The notes: a model not told the origin generated them from the sequence alone. Shown: positions 7,928-17,718, counted from the stretch's first letter. The stretch is DNA of 60,767 nt from Phycicoccus flavus (GCF_004025965.2 NZ_SAYU02000019.1:1-60767); one strand, 5' to 3'. Numbers and translations: made by a program.

Positions 7928-8340
7928 CCGACCGCCCGTCCGTCCTCTTCGTCTGCGTCCACAACGCGGGTCGCTCGCAGATGGCCGCCGCCTACCTCGG
8001 CCACCTCTCCGGCGGCGCCGTCGAGGTGCGCTCGGCCGGCTCGGCGCCCGGCGACGCCGTCAACCCCGTCGCCACGCGGGCCATGGCCGAGGAGGGCATC
8101 GACATCGCCGGCGAGCGGCCGAAGGTCCTCACCCCGGACGCCGTGCGGACCTCCGACGTCGTCGTGACGATGGGCTGCGGCGACGCCTGCCCGGTCTTCC
8201 CCGGCGTCCGCTACGAGGACTGGGAGCTCGACGACCCCGCCGGGCAGGGCATCGAGGCCGTGCGGCCGATCCGCGACGAGATCCGCCGCCGGGTGCTCGC
8301 GCTCCTCGGCGAGCTGGGCGTCCCGCCGGTCACCCCCTGA
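7924..8340 (+). CDS. arsC: Arsenate reductase, low-molecular-weight phosphatase type
   Basis: Reduces arsenate to arsenite in the cytoplasm; 138 aa. The P-loop CVHNAGRSQM gives the nucleophilic Cys near residue 11 and the anion-binding Arg17. Two more cysteines occur in TMGCGDACPVF (85 and 89), as in thioredoxin-linked and actinobacterial ArsC proteins. The general-acid Asp is in EDWELDDPAG. Whether thioredoxin or mycothiol supplies electrons is not decided by the sequence. Last gene of the operon, with a GTG start overlapping the aquaporin stop. Confidence 0.95.
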   Translation: MTDRPSVLFVCVHNAGRSQMAAAYLGHLSGGAVEVRSAGSAPGDAVNPVATRAMAEEGIDIAGERPKVLTPDAVRTSDVVVTMGCGDACPVFPGVRYEDWELDDPAGQGIEAVRPIRDEIRRRVLALLGELGVPPVTP

Positions 8341-8421
8341 GCCGCGTCCCGCCGGGCCCGACCCGGTGGCGGGGGCCGGCCGGGACCGCGGACCCGGGTC
8401 CGGGCGCCCGCCCCCGCCCGG

Positions 8422-8427
8422 CAGACT
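8422..8427 (+). promoter_or_regulatory. Possible -10 box of the HAD phosphatase gene
   Basis: CAGACT lies 7 nt before the GTG start, the same spacing as the other leaderless genes in the window but with a C in the first position. Confidence 0.3.
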
Positions 8428-8434
8428 GAGGTCC

Positions 8435-9091
8435 GTGACCGCCTCCCCGCGCTGGCCGACGGTGTTCTTCGACCTCGACGGCACGCTCGCCGACACCATC
8501 CCGCTCATCGTCGCCTCCTACCGGCACGCCTTCCGCACCGTGCTCGGCGAGGAGGTGGCCGAGGACCGGGCCCGGGCCTGGATCGGCCGGCCGCTGCTGG
8601 AGGCGCTGCTCGAGGAGTCGCCCGAGCACGGCCACGCCCTCGACGTCGCCTACCGGGAGTGGAACCTCGCGAACACCGCCCGGCTCATCCGCCGCTACGA
8701 CGGCGTCCCCGAGCTGCTCGCCCTCCTCACCGCCGCCGGCGTGCGGACGGCCGTCGTCACCTCCAAGCGTCGCGAGACCGCCCGCCTGGCGCTGGAGGGC
8801 GTCGGGGCCGACCACCTCGTCGAGGTCGTCGCCGCCCTCGAGGACACCGAGCGGCACAAGCCCGCGCCCGACCCGCTCCTGCACGCCGCCGCCGCGCTGG
8901 GGGTGCGCCCCGACGACTGCGTCTACGTGGGGGACGCCACGGTCGACGTCCGGGCCGCCCGCGCCGCAGGCATGGCGGCCGTCGCCGTCACCTGGGGTGC
9001 GGGGGAGCCGGCCGCGCTCGCCGCCGAGGGCCCGGACGCCCTCGTCGACGACGTCGCGGCGCTCGGGGCCGTCCTCGTCCCCGCCTCCTGA
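8435..9091 (+). CDS. HAD-superfamily phosphatase (PGP/PpaX-like)
   Basis: Cytoplasmic haloacid-dehalogenase-fold hydrolase, 218 aa. Motif I is FFDLDGTLADT with the nucleophilic Asp near residue 12. Motif II is VVTSKRRE, motif III includes KPAPDPL, and motif IV is YVGDATVD. The small four-helix cap between motifs I and II is typical of phosphoglycolate phosphatase and of pyrophosphatase PpaX; the exact substrate is open. GTG at 8435 is preferred over the longer frame from 8366, which would add a Gly/Pro/Arg-rich stretch of non-coding character. Confidence 0.9.
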   Translation: MTASPRWPTVFFDLDGTLADTIPLIVASYRHAFRTVLGEEVAEDRARAWIGRPLLEALLEESPEHGHALDVAYREWNLANTARLIRRYDGVPELLALLTAAGVRTAVVTSKRRETARLALEGVGADHLVEVVAALEDTERHKPAPDPLLHAAAALGVRPDDCVYVGDATVDVRAARAAGMAAVAVTWGAGEPAALAAEGPDALVDDVAALGAVLVPAS

Positions 9092-9187
9092 CCCCCGGGC
9101 CCGTCGTCGCGAGGCCCGTGGTGCGTTTGTGACTCGTGAGTCCAGGGCGGCGGAAGGTGTCCAGTCGACACGCGGCAACGCGCCCGA

Positions 9188-9211
9188 GGGAATGACATCC
9201 GTGTCATTCCC
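9188..9211. promoter_or_regulatory. 10-bp palindrome, putative operator ahead of the DUF3263 gene
   Basis: Perfect inverted repeat GGGAATGACA (9188-9197) and TGTCATTCCC (9202-9211) with a 4-bp centre. It sits where the -35 region of a promoter would be, with TTACAGT at 9215-9221 as a -10 candidate. The AT content is well above the surroundings. It lacks a T-run, so it is more like an operator than a terminator. Confidence 0.6.
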
Positions 9212-9268
9212 TCCGTTACAGTGGGTCCCGCCGCAGTCCGCACGACATCGAAGGGTCGACACCACACC

Positions 9269-9562
9269 GTGAGCGCCGCCTCGGACCACGCCACCACCGC
9301 CGTCAGCGTCCCGGACCTGTCCGAGCGCGACCGCGAGATCCTGGCCTTCGAGCGGCAGTGGTGGAAGTACGCGGGCTCGAAGGAGACCGCGATCAAGGAG
9401 CTCTTCGACATGAGCTCGACGCGGTACTACCAGGTGCTCAACGCGCTCATCGACAACCCGGTGGCGCTCGCCCACGACCCGATGCTCGTCAAGCGGCTCC
9501 GCCGGCTGCGCGCCAGCCGGCAGCGCGCCCGCTCGGCCCGCCGGCTCGGGATGGAGCCGTGA
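9269..9562 (+). CDS. DUF3263 protein, small HTH-like
   Basis: 97-aa protein of the actinobacterial DUF3263 family. The core (LSERDREILAFERQWW, then KETAIKELFDMSSTRYYQVL) reads like a sigma-type or winged HTH, in which the second segment would be the recognition helix. The C-terminus is strongly basic (RLRRLRASRQRARSARRLG). Function is unknown; DNA binding is an inference. The GTG at 9269 is favoured over 9221 because the latter would overlap the promoter candidate. A strong hairpin follows the stop. Confidence 0.8.
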   Translation: MSAASDHATTAVSVPDLSERDREILAFERQWWKYAGSKETAIKELFDMSSTRYYQVLNALIDNPVALAHDPMLVKRLRRLRASRQRARSARRLGMEP

Positions 9563-9600
9563 CCCCTCCCGCGGCCTGACCCGCCGCCCCACCAGCCAGT

Positions 9601-9634
9601 GACGCCCGTCCGTGAGGGAAGCCGGACGGGCGTC
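9601..9634 (+). terminator. Hairpin terminator after DUF3263 gene
   Basis: Stem of 12 bp, GACGCCCGTCCG and CGGACGGGCGTC, with a 10-nt loop, followed by TCTGTG. It lies between convergent genes. Confidence 0.75.
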
Positions 9635-9640
9635 TCTGTG

Positions 9641-9662
9641 CCCGCACCCGCCCGGGTGCGGG
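9641..9662 (-). terminator. Hairpin terminator after the DUF3349 gene
   Basis: Stem of 10 bp, CCCGCACCCG and CGGGTGCGGG, 2-nt centre, directly past the stop of the minus-strand gene ending at 9668. A separate hairpin serves each of the two convergent units. Confidence 0.6.
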
Positions 9663-9667
9663 AGGTG

Positions 9668-10270
9668 TCAGGGGAGGTCGGGGTCGGGGAACTCGACCGG
9701 CCAGTCCTTCTTCGCCAGCTGGTCGCGCACCCGCCGCAGGTCCTGCGCCGAGGGGTCGGCGTGGGTGTAGGAGGTGATCGCCGCCGCGATGTCGTGCGGC
9801 CCGGCCGGGCTGACGTCCGCCCGCCGGAGCGCCTTGGCGACCTTCTTCACCTCGCTGCGGGTGAGCCGGCGCTCGAGGATGGCCAGCAGCGGCACGTAGT
9901 CGTGCTCCGGCACGCCGCCGGGGTACCCCTCGCGCAGCCAGCTGACGATCCGCGCGAGCGGGCTGCCCTCGCGGGGCGGCGCCTCGTCCTCGTCCTCCTC
10001 CATCCCGCCGAGCGGCCAGCCGCCGAGGACGAGCTTGGCCGACACCTCGCGGACCTGCGCGTCCTCGGGGACGAGGGCGCGGACCGCCCCCCGCGACAGC
10101 AGCCCCTCGTCGGCGAGCAGGCGCAGGACGTCGTGCGCGGCCTCGGTGCCGAGGCGCTCCTGCAGCACCGACCCGAGCGCCGCGGCCTCGGAGTCGGCGA
10201 CGCCGCCGGGGAAGCCGGTGCGGATGTGGGCGAGGACGGCGTGGGACCGCTGGGGCATCGCGGGGCTCAC
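9668..10270 (-). CDS. DUF3349 protein with two related domains
   Basis: About 200-aa cytoplasmic protein with two related segments. The first runs from HAVLAHIRTGFPGGV to SAKLVLGGWPLG and the second from ARIVSWLREGYPGGV to RDQLAKKDWPVEF. Each has a PGGV turn and ends in a Trp-Pro pair, so the gene probably arose by internal duplication. DUF3349 has no known activity. In Mycobacterium tuberculosis a DUF3349 gene also lies downstream of a small membrane gene and pitA (Rv0543c-Rv0544c-Rv0545c, from memory), so the trio looks conserved and phosphate-linked. The start is taken at GTG 10270, overlapping the upstream stop (GTGA); ATG 10258 is the alternative. Confidence 0.82.
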   Translation of the reverse strand: MSPAMPQRSHAVLAHIRTGFPGGVADSEAAALGSVLQERLGTEAAHDVLRLLADEGLLSRGAVRALVPEDAQVREVSAKLVLGGWPLGGMEEDEDEAPPREGSPLARIVSWLREGYPGGVPEHDYVPLLAILERRLTRSEVKKVAKALRRADVSPAGPHDIAAAITSYTHADPSAQDLRRVRDQLAKKDWPVEFPDPDLP

Positions 10271-10572
10271 TTGTCGACGACGACGGGGACGACGTGCTCG
10301 AAGCTCACGGCCTTGCCGAAGCCGCCGGCGACGATGAGGACGAGACCGAGGACGACGCCCCCGGCGACGACGGCCACGAGCACGCCGGCCAGGGCCAGGC
10401 CCAGCGGCGAGCGGCGTTCGCGCCCGTCGCCGTCCGGCCCGGCGACCGTCGTCGTGCCGATGGTGAGGGCCCGCATGGCGAGGGCGTAGACGACCGGGAG
10501 GCCGGCTCCGAAGACGAGTCCGGCGAGGAGCACCTTGCCGGCGCCGAGGAGGGCGAGCTCGAGACTGCGCAT
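10267..10572 (-). CDS. Small two-helix membrane protein of the pit cluster
   Basis: 101 aa with two hydrophobic segments (about 5-35 and 56-85) separated by a charged loop (GPDGDGRERRS). No catalytic motif is visible. It lies between pit and the DUF3349 gene on the same strand, 24 nt after the pit stop and with a 4-nt overlap into the DUF3349 gene. The position matches the Rv0544c-type protein of mycobacteria. A role as an accessory of phosphate uptake is a guess from context only. Confidence 0.75.
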   Translation of the reverse strand: MRSLELALLGAGKVLLAGLVFGAGLPVVYALAMRALTIGTTTVAGPDGDGRERRSPLGLALAGVLVAVVAGGVVLGLVLIVAGGFGKAVSFEHVVPVVVDK

Positions 10573-10596
10573 CGTGGTCCGTTCCTGTCCGGCCGG

Positions 10597-11824
10597 TCAG
10601 TGGGTGGGGGTCTTCGTGGGCGGCTGCTCGCCGACGGCGTCCTGCGGACGCTCCCAGTCGGCGGTGACGTTGTGGGCGCCGACGTGGGCCACGCGCGAGC
10701 GGCGGTACATCGTCCACGAGGCCGCGACGAGCACGGCGAAGACGAGGACCGCGCCGGGCACGCCGCCCAGGGTGTTCCCCACCCACCACATGACGGCGCC
10801 CATGAGCGCCAGCGATGGGGAAGGTCATCGCCCAGGCGACGGCCATCCGGCCGGCCGTCGACCAGCGGACGGTGGTGCCGCGGCCCAGGCCGCCGCCCAG
10901 CACGGAGCCGGTGGCCACGTGCGTCGTCGAGAGCGCGAAGCCGAGGTGGCTGGAGGCGAGCAGCACCGCCGCGGTGGACCCGTCCCCGGCCAGGCCCTGG
11001 CGCGGGGTGATGTCGACCAGGCCCTTGCCGAGGGTGCGGATGATCCGCCACCCGCCGATGTACGTGCCGAGCGCGATGGCCAGGGCGGCGCTCACCTTGA
11101 CCCACACCGGGACGGCGTCGGTGCGCTCCCAGTGGCCGCTCGCGATGAGGGCGAGGGTCATGACGCCCATCGTCTTCTGGGCGTCGTTCGTGCCGTGCGC
11201 GATGGACACGAGCGAGGCGCTGCCGATCTGGCCCCAGCGGAAGTGGCGCTCCTGGAGCCGGTCCATCACCGAGCGGGTCACCCGGTGCACGACCCAGCAC
11301 CCGACGAACGCCACGAGCATGGCGACCAGCGGCGAGAGCAGCGAGGGCAGGAGGATCTTGCCGACGACGCCGTCGAGCTTCGTGCCGTCGCCGGTCCACT
11401 TCACCCCGGCGAACCCCAGCCCCGCGGCGCCGGCGCCGGTGAGGCCGCCGAGCAGCGCGTGCGAGCTGCTGGAGGGCAGGCCGAGCAGCCAGGTGAAGAG
11501 GTTCCAGACGATGCCGCCGACGAGCCCGGCGAGCACGATGAGCAGCAGGGCCTCGCCGCCGTCGCTCAGCAGCTCCGGACGCGGGGCGCCGTCGGAGTCC
11601 TGGATGCGGATGACGGCGTTCGACACGGTGAGGGCGACCTCGACGGAGAGGAACGCGCCGACGAGGTTGAGGACGGCCGAGAGCCCGACCGCGACCTTGG
11701 GGGCGAGGGCGCCGGTGGAGATCGAGGCGGCCATCGCGTTCGCCGTGTCGTGGAAGCCGTTGGTGAAGTCGAACGCCAGCGCGGTGACGACGACGAGCAC
11801 GAGGATGACGGTTGCAGCGTCCAC
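10597..11824 (-). pseudogene. pit: Inorganic phosphate transporter (Pit family), interrupted by a +1 frameshift
   Basis: Low-affinity phosphate/cation symporter of the PiT family, about 408 codons if repaired. The N-terminal signature is FDFTNGFHDTANAMA and the internal repeat shows SIAHGTNDAQKTMGVM. The reading frame runs from 11824 to about 10811, where MTFPIAG would be followed by GAHGRRH. Removing one G near 10809-10810 restores MGAVMWWVGNTLGG and carries through to the stop at 10597, giving the last two membrane helices. The break could be a genuine mutation, a programmed shift or a sequence error. GTG 11824 gives an N-terminus of the same length as mycobacterial PitA. If genuine, the truncated protein would read on in the wrong frame for hundreds of codons. 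Confidence 0.8.
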
Positions 11825-11955
11825 GAGCGCTCGGTGTGGGGTCGACACCGTGGGTTCACCAACCCCGACCGCCACGTTCACCCGCTGTTCATCTTCCGCG
11901 AGGCCGACGGGTCTCGGGGGACGGGTGGGACGGACGCGCCTGGTTGACTGGCCGG

Positions 11956-12420
11956 ATGAGCGACCTGGACTGGAGCACCCCCGACGGCCTCGCCGCGATC
12001 CGCGACCACCTGGCCGGAGAGCTGGAGGGCTGGCGGGCCCCGGCGGCCTGGGCGGTCGGGGTGTCCCCGGCGAGCTCGACCCCCGACTGGGTCTACCCGC
12101 ACGTCAACACCCCCGGCGGGGCGCACGGTCTGCCCGCCGTCGTCCTCGGGACGATCCTGCGGCACGACGGCTCGACCGCGACCCTGCCGGTCTCCCGCGC
12201 CGACCTCGAGGCCGCCGTGACCTCGCTGGAGCCGGCGGAGGCGTGCACCGAGCTGCCCCACCCCAACCTCGCCGCCTGGCGCGAGGTGCTCCACGAGCTC
12301 GAGGGCAACCCGGCCCGCGAGGCCGTCGCCGTCTTCGTGGCCGACCCGGGCGACCCGGTCTCCTCCGAGGCCGACGCCTCGATGCGCACGACCTTCGAGG
12401 GCCACGCGCCGCAGGTCTGA
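11956..12420 (+). CDS. Uncharacterised 154-aa protein upstream of groEL
   Basis: Not recognised as a known family. It is acidic with no signal peptide or membrane segment. It contains segments such as WVYPHVNTPGGAHGLPAVVL and HPNLAAWREVLHELEGN, and codon use is typical for the window. It is divergent from pit and ends 28 nt before the first CIRCE element of groEL. The start is ATG 11956; TTGACT lies 6 nt upstream and could be a poor -10 of a leaderless promoter. Confidence 0.7.
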   Translation: MSDLDWSTPDGLAAIRDHLAGELEGWRAPAAWAVGVSPASSTPDWVYPHVNTPGGAHGLPAVVLGTILRHDGSTATLPVSRADLEAAVTSLEPAEACTELPHPNLAAWREVLHELEGNPAREAVAVFVADPGDPVSSEADASMRTTFEGHAPQV

Positions 12421-12448
12421 CACCGGCCCGTCCCGGCGTGGCCCCTCG

Positions 12449-12475
12449 TTTGCACTCTCACCCCGAGAGTGCCAA
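12449..12475. promoter_or_regulatory. CIRCE element 1 (HrcA operator) of groEL
   Basis: TTTGCACTC, 9-nt spacer, GAGTGCCAA. This matches the CIRCE consensus TTAGCACTC-N9-GAGTGCTAA except at a few outer positions. It implies heat-shock control by HrcA, whose gene is not in the window. Confidence 0.93.
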
Positions 12476-12484
12476 TAATGAGCA

Positions 12485-12511
12485 TTGGCACTCTCATGCC
12501 GAGAGTGACAA
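12485..12511. promoter_or_regulatory. CIRCE element 2 (HrcA operator) of groEL
   Basis: TTGGCACTC, 9-nt spacer, GAGTGACAA, starting 36 bp after the first element. Two elements in tandem are common before actinobacterial groEL genes and should give tighter repression. Confidence 0.92.
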
Positions 12512-12549
12512 CCCGACCGGTCCGGTGAGGGCAGGTGTGTCGTCGGTGA

Positions 12550-14256
<1,707 letters not shown>

Positions 14257-14281
14257 GCCTCCTCGCCTGACGTCCCACCGA

Positions 14282-14320
14282 CCGACGGGCGGTCCTCCAC
14301 GACGGAGGGCCGCCCGTCGG
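14282..14320 (+). terminator. Terminator of groEL
   Basis: Hairpin with arms CCGACGGGCGG..CCTCC and GGAGG..CCGCCCGTCGG around an ACGAC-like loop, 26 nt after the groEL stop. Confidence 0.75.
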
Positions 14321-14431
14321 CGTGTGCCCGGGCCTGCCGATCGCGGCGCGCACGTCGCGCCCCGACGCCGACCCGGATCCGGATGCGCCCCCACAGCCGT
14401 GGCACAGTCGCCGTTGGCAGGATGGGCAGGT

Positions 14432-16225
14432 ATGAGCCGCCCCGGAGACGCCGACCAGCACCCCCTCGTCCTCGGACCGATGCTGCGCTACGTCGACGCG
14501 ACCTCGGCCACGGTCTGGGTCCGCACCGCGCAGGCCTGCACGGTGACCGTCGAGCGGGCGGGCCGCACGTGGAGCGCGCGGACCTTCGGGGTCCACGGCT
14601 CGCACTACGCACTCGTCGTCTGCGACGGCATGGAGCCCGCGACCGACGAGACCTACGAGGTCCGCCTCGACGACGAGACCGTCTGGCCGCTGGAGGGCGA
14701 GCCGCCGAGCCGCATCCGCACCCTGGACCCGGGACGCCTGCCGTACCTGGCCTTCGGGTCCTGCCGCACCACCGGCACCCACGACGACGCCGGCAACCGG
14801 GTGCACGGGGTGGACGCGCTGCGCAGCCTCGCCGTCGCGCTGCGCGAGGACCCCGAGGCCGGCTGGCCCGACCTCCTGCTGCTCCTCGGCGACCAGGTCT
14901 ACGCCGACACCACCCCCAACCCCGACCTCGACGAGTTCCTCCGGGCCCGGCGCGACGTCAGCGAGCCGCCGTGGGAGGAGATCAAGGACTACGTCGAGTA
15001 CGACGAGCTCTACCGCCTCACCTGGGGCGACCCCGTCATCCGCTGGGCCATGTCGACCGTGCCGTCGGCGATGATCTTCGACGACCACGACATCCGCGAC
15101 GACTGGAACACCTCGTACTCCTGGCGCCGCGACATCCGCGCGACGACGTGGTGGCAGGAGCGGATCGTGTCCGGGCTCGCGGCGTACTGGGTGAACCAGC
15201 ACCTGGGGAACCTCTCGCCCGCCGGACTCGCGCAGGAGCCGCTGTTCCGGCGGGTGCTGGAGCACGAGGCCGAGGGCCGCGACGGCGAGGTCGACCTCAC
15301 CGCCGACCTCGACGCGCTCGCCGCGCGCGCCGACGCCGAGCCGGAGACCTACCGATGGAGCTACACCCGCGAGGTCGGCGACTGCCTGCTCGTCGTCGTC
15401 GACTCGCGCGCGGCCCGCGACCTCCAGCCCGACGAGCGCTCGATGCTCGACCGGGCCGAGGCGCAGTGGCTGGACGACACCCTGCGCGGCGGGTACCGGC
15501 ACGTCTTCGTGGGGACCTCGCTGCCGTTCCTCCTGCCGCCCGGGCTGCACGACTTCGAGGCCATGGACGAGGCCGTCGCGCAGGGCGCCTTCGGCCGCCG
15601 CGCCGCCCGGCTCGCGGAGTCCATGCGCCGCAGCATCGACCTCGAGCACTGGGCCGCGTTCAACCACGGCTTCGACGAGGTCTTCGAGATGGTCATGGAC
15701 CTCGCCCGCGGCCACCGGGACGAGGCCCCGCAGACGGTCACCTTCCTCTCCGGGGACGTGCACAACTCCTACTTCGCCGAGGTCACCGACGAGGAGCAGT
15801 ACGGCGCCCGTTCGCGGATCACCCAGGCCGTCTGCTCGCCGATCCGCAACCCCATGCCGCGCGGGGTGCGCGTCGCGGTGTCGATGCTCGCGAAGTCCCT
15901 CGTGCGGCCCATGCGCTTCCTCGCCGCGCGCTCGGAGCGGGTGCCCGACCCCCGGTACCCGTGGACGGTCACCCAGGGCCCGTGGTTCGACAACAACGTC
16001 GCCCTCTGCCGCGTCCTGCCGGACGCGCTGGAGCTGACCTGGGTGACCGGCGTCGACGACGGCGACCACGACCATCCGCGACTGCGGCGCGTGTGGCAGG
16101 TCGAGGTGCCCGCCGCCCGCGGGACCGAGGACACCGGCTCCGACGGCCGCCCGACCCCGCAGGACGAGCTCCCGGAGCCCGCCCACAGCGGACCGGACCG
16201 GCGCGGCGCGCACTCGGTCGCCTGA
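14432..16225 (+). CDS. PhoD-like alkaline phosphatase / phosphodiesterase
   Basis: 597-aa metallophosphoesterase of the PhoD family, hydrolysing phosphate mono- or diesters with Fe/Ca or similar metals. An N-terminal fibronectin-like domain (residues 1 to about 95) is followed by the metal-site motifs YLAFGSCRTT, LLGDQVYADTT, IFDDHDIRDDWN and SGDVHNSYFAEV. There is no Tat or Sec signal, unlike secreted PhoD, so it may be cytoplasmic. The C-terminal 40 residues are Pro/Asp-rich and probably disordered. Start ATG 14432 follows GGGCAGG. No Pho box was recognised, so phosphate control is not shown. Confidence 0.9.
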   Translation: MSRPGDADQHPLVLGPMLRYVDATSATVWVRTAQACTVTVERAGRTWSARTFGVHGSHYALVVCDGMEPATDETYEVRLDDETVWPLEGEPPSRIRTLDPGRLPYLAFGSCRTTGTHDDAGNRVHGVDALRSLAVALREDPEAGWPDLLLLLGDQVYADTTPNPDLDEFLRARRDVSEPPWEEIKDYVEYDELYRLTWGDPVIRWAMSTVPSAMIFDDHDIRDDWNTSYSWRRDIRATTWWQERIVSGLAAYWVNQHLGNLSPAGLAQEPLFRRVLEHEAEGRDGEVDLTADLDALAARADAEPETYRWSYTREVGDCLLVVVDSRAARDLQPDERSMLDRAEAQWLDDTLRGGYRHVFVGTSLPFLLPPGLHDFEAMDEAVAQGAFGRRAARLAESMRRSIDLEHWAAFNHGFDEVFEMVMDLARGHRDEAPQTVTFLSGDVHNSYFAEVTDEEQYGARSRITQAVCSPIRNPMPRGVRVAVSMLAKSLVRPMRFLAARSERVPDPRYPWTVTQGPWFDNNVALCRVLPDALELTWVTGVDDGDHDHPRLRRVWQVEVPAARGTEDTGSDGRPTPQDELPEPAHSGPDRRGAHSVA

Positions 16226-16310
16226 CCCCGGCCCCGGCCCGGCCATCCACGGGCCGCCACCGCGCCGAACCAGGTGGTGGCGAGCCGAGCCCGCCGGGAA
16301 GGGGTCCCCG

Positions 16311-16694
16311 ATGGACCGCACCAGTTTCGACCGCCGGGTCCTCGCGGCGCTGCTGCTCGTCGCCGGAGGCGTGCACGTGCCCCTCGTCCCCGAGCACCTG
16401 GAGGAGGCCCCGTACGTCGGGGTGCTCTTCGTGCTCCTCGCGCTCGCCTGTCTCGGCCTGGCGGTGGCCGTGCTGCGCACCGAGGACCGCCGGGTCTGGC
16501 TGCTGAGCGGGGTGGTCTGCGTCCTCGCCGCCCTCGCGTTCGTCCTCTCCCGCACGGTCGGGCTGCCGCAGATCGGCGACGACGTCGGGAACTGGGCCGA
16601 CCCGCTCGGCGTGGTGGCCCTGGTCTCCGAGCTGCTCGTCGCGCTGCTCGCCGCGCTCCACCTGCGGGCGCCCACGACCTCGCGGCCCGCCTGA
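16311..16694 (+). CDS. Small four-helix membrane protein, unknown function
   Basis: 127 aa with four predicted membrane segments (about 8-25, 36-55, 63-82 and 97-118). The motifs GGVHVPLVPEHLEEAPYVG and FVLSRTVGLPQIGDDVGNW recur in many actinobacterial membrane proteins next to copper or heme genes, but no such partner is here. No function is assigned. An AAGGGG Shine-Dalgarno lies before ATG 16311. It stands 85 nt after the PhoD-like gene on the same strand. Confidence 0.8.
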   Translation: MDRTSFDRRVLAALLLVAGGVHVPLVPEHLEEAPYVGVLFVLLALACLGLAVAVLRTEDRRVWLLSGVVCVLAALAFVLSRTVGLPQIGDDVGNWADPLGVVALVSELLVALLAALHLRAPTTSRPA

Positions 16695-16807
16695 GCGAGA
16701 CCCTCCCCGGTCGCGGCGGCGATCCCGACCGAGGAGGTGTCCACCGGCCCGGCGTTCGTCGGTCGGCGGAGGCGGGGACCGGGCGCGGGAACGCGAGCGC
16801 CGTCCCC

Positions 16808-16813
16808 TAGCGT
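16808..16813 (+). promoter_or_regulatory. Predicted -10 box of the ABC exporter operon
   Basis: TAGCGT about 60 nt before the ATP-binding-protein start, with no other candidate closer. The resulting 5' leader would be roughly 53 nt and carries a GAGGA ribosome binding site. Confidence 0.35.
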
Positions 16814-16872
16814 TGCCCCCGGGAAGGACCGGTGCCGTCCGCCCGGCCGCCCGCCAAACCCGAGGACGACGT

Positions 16873-17718
16873 ATGACGGTCGCTACGCCTCCATCCGAGA
16901 ACCCCGCGCGGCCTCCCGCCGCCCGGGTCGAGCGCCTGACCAAGGTCTATGGCAGCGGCGAGACGGCGGTCACCGCGCTGGACGAGGTCACCCTCGACCT
17001 CCACGCCGGCGAGTTCACCGCGATCATGGGCCGGTCCGGCTCCGGCAAGTCGACCCTCATGCACTGCGCCGCCGGGCTGGACTCGGTGACCTCGGGCCGG
17101 GTGCTCCTCGGCGACGTCGACCTCACCGGCCTCAAGGAGCGCCGCCTCACCGAGCTGCGCCGTGATCGCATCGGGTTCGTCTTCCAGGCCTTCAACCTCG
17201 TCCCGACGCTCACGGCCGCCGAGAACATCACCCTGCCGCTCGACATCGCCGGCCGCCGCCCGGACCCGGCGTGGTTCGACGAGGTCGTCGACACCGTCGG
17301 GCTGCGCGACCGCCTGGGCCACCGCCCCGGCGAGCTCTCCGGCGGGCAGCAGCAGCGCGTGGCCTGCGCCCGGGCCCTCGTCGGCCGACCCGACGTCGTC
17401 TTCGCCGACGAGCCCACCGGCAACCTCGACTCCACCTCGGGCGCCGAGGTGCTCGGCTTCCTGCGCCGGGCGGTCGACACCCACGGGCAGACCGTCGTCA
17501 TGGTCACCCACGACCCCGGTGCCGCGCGCTGGACCGACCGCGTCGTCTTCCTCGCCGACGGCCACGTCGTCGACGAGCTGCGCGAGCCGACGACCGAGGC
17601 CGTCCTGGAGCGGATGGCGCGGCTGGCCGAGGCCGAGGCCCCGGCGGCCGACGCCGGAGGCGACGGGCACGCGGGTGCCCCGGCACGGTCAGGCGCACCC
17701 GCCGGCGTCCGGGACTGA
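16873..17718 (+). CDS. ABC transporter ATP-binding protein, MacB/LolD type
   Basis: 281-aa ATPase. Walker A is GRSGSGKST, the Q-loop region is VFQAFNLVPTLTAAEN, the signature is LSGGQQQR, Walker B is VVFADEPTGNLDS and the switch His is in MVTHDP. The AFNLVPTLTAAEN and EPTGNLDS wording is typical of the MacB/LolD/FtsE group, which energises FtsX-like permeases rather than solute import. The tail after about residue 255 is Ala/Gly-rich and variable. The start ATG 16873 has GAGGA upstream. The permease gene starts 2 nt after its stop. Confidence 0.93.
   Translation: MTVATPPSENPARPPAARVERLTKVYGSGETAVTALDEVTLDLHAGEFTAIMGRSGSGKSTLMHCAAGLDSVTSGRVLLGDVDLTGLKERRLTELRRDRIGFVFQAFNLVPTLTAAENITLPLDIAGRRPDPAWFDEVVDTVGLRDRLGHRPGELSGGQQQRVACARALVGRPDVVFADEPTGNLDSTSGAEVLGFLRRAVDTHGQTVVMVTHDPGAARWTDRVVFLADGHVVDELREPTTEAVLERMARLAEAEAPAADAGGDGHAGAPARSGAPAGVRD

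Noticed and set aside
9668-11881. 737-aa frame that joins Pit to the DUF3349 protein
   Set aside because: It is a by-product of the pit frameshift; between about 10266 and 10810 the frame has no family features and crosses the real small-membrane-protein gene in another frame.
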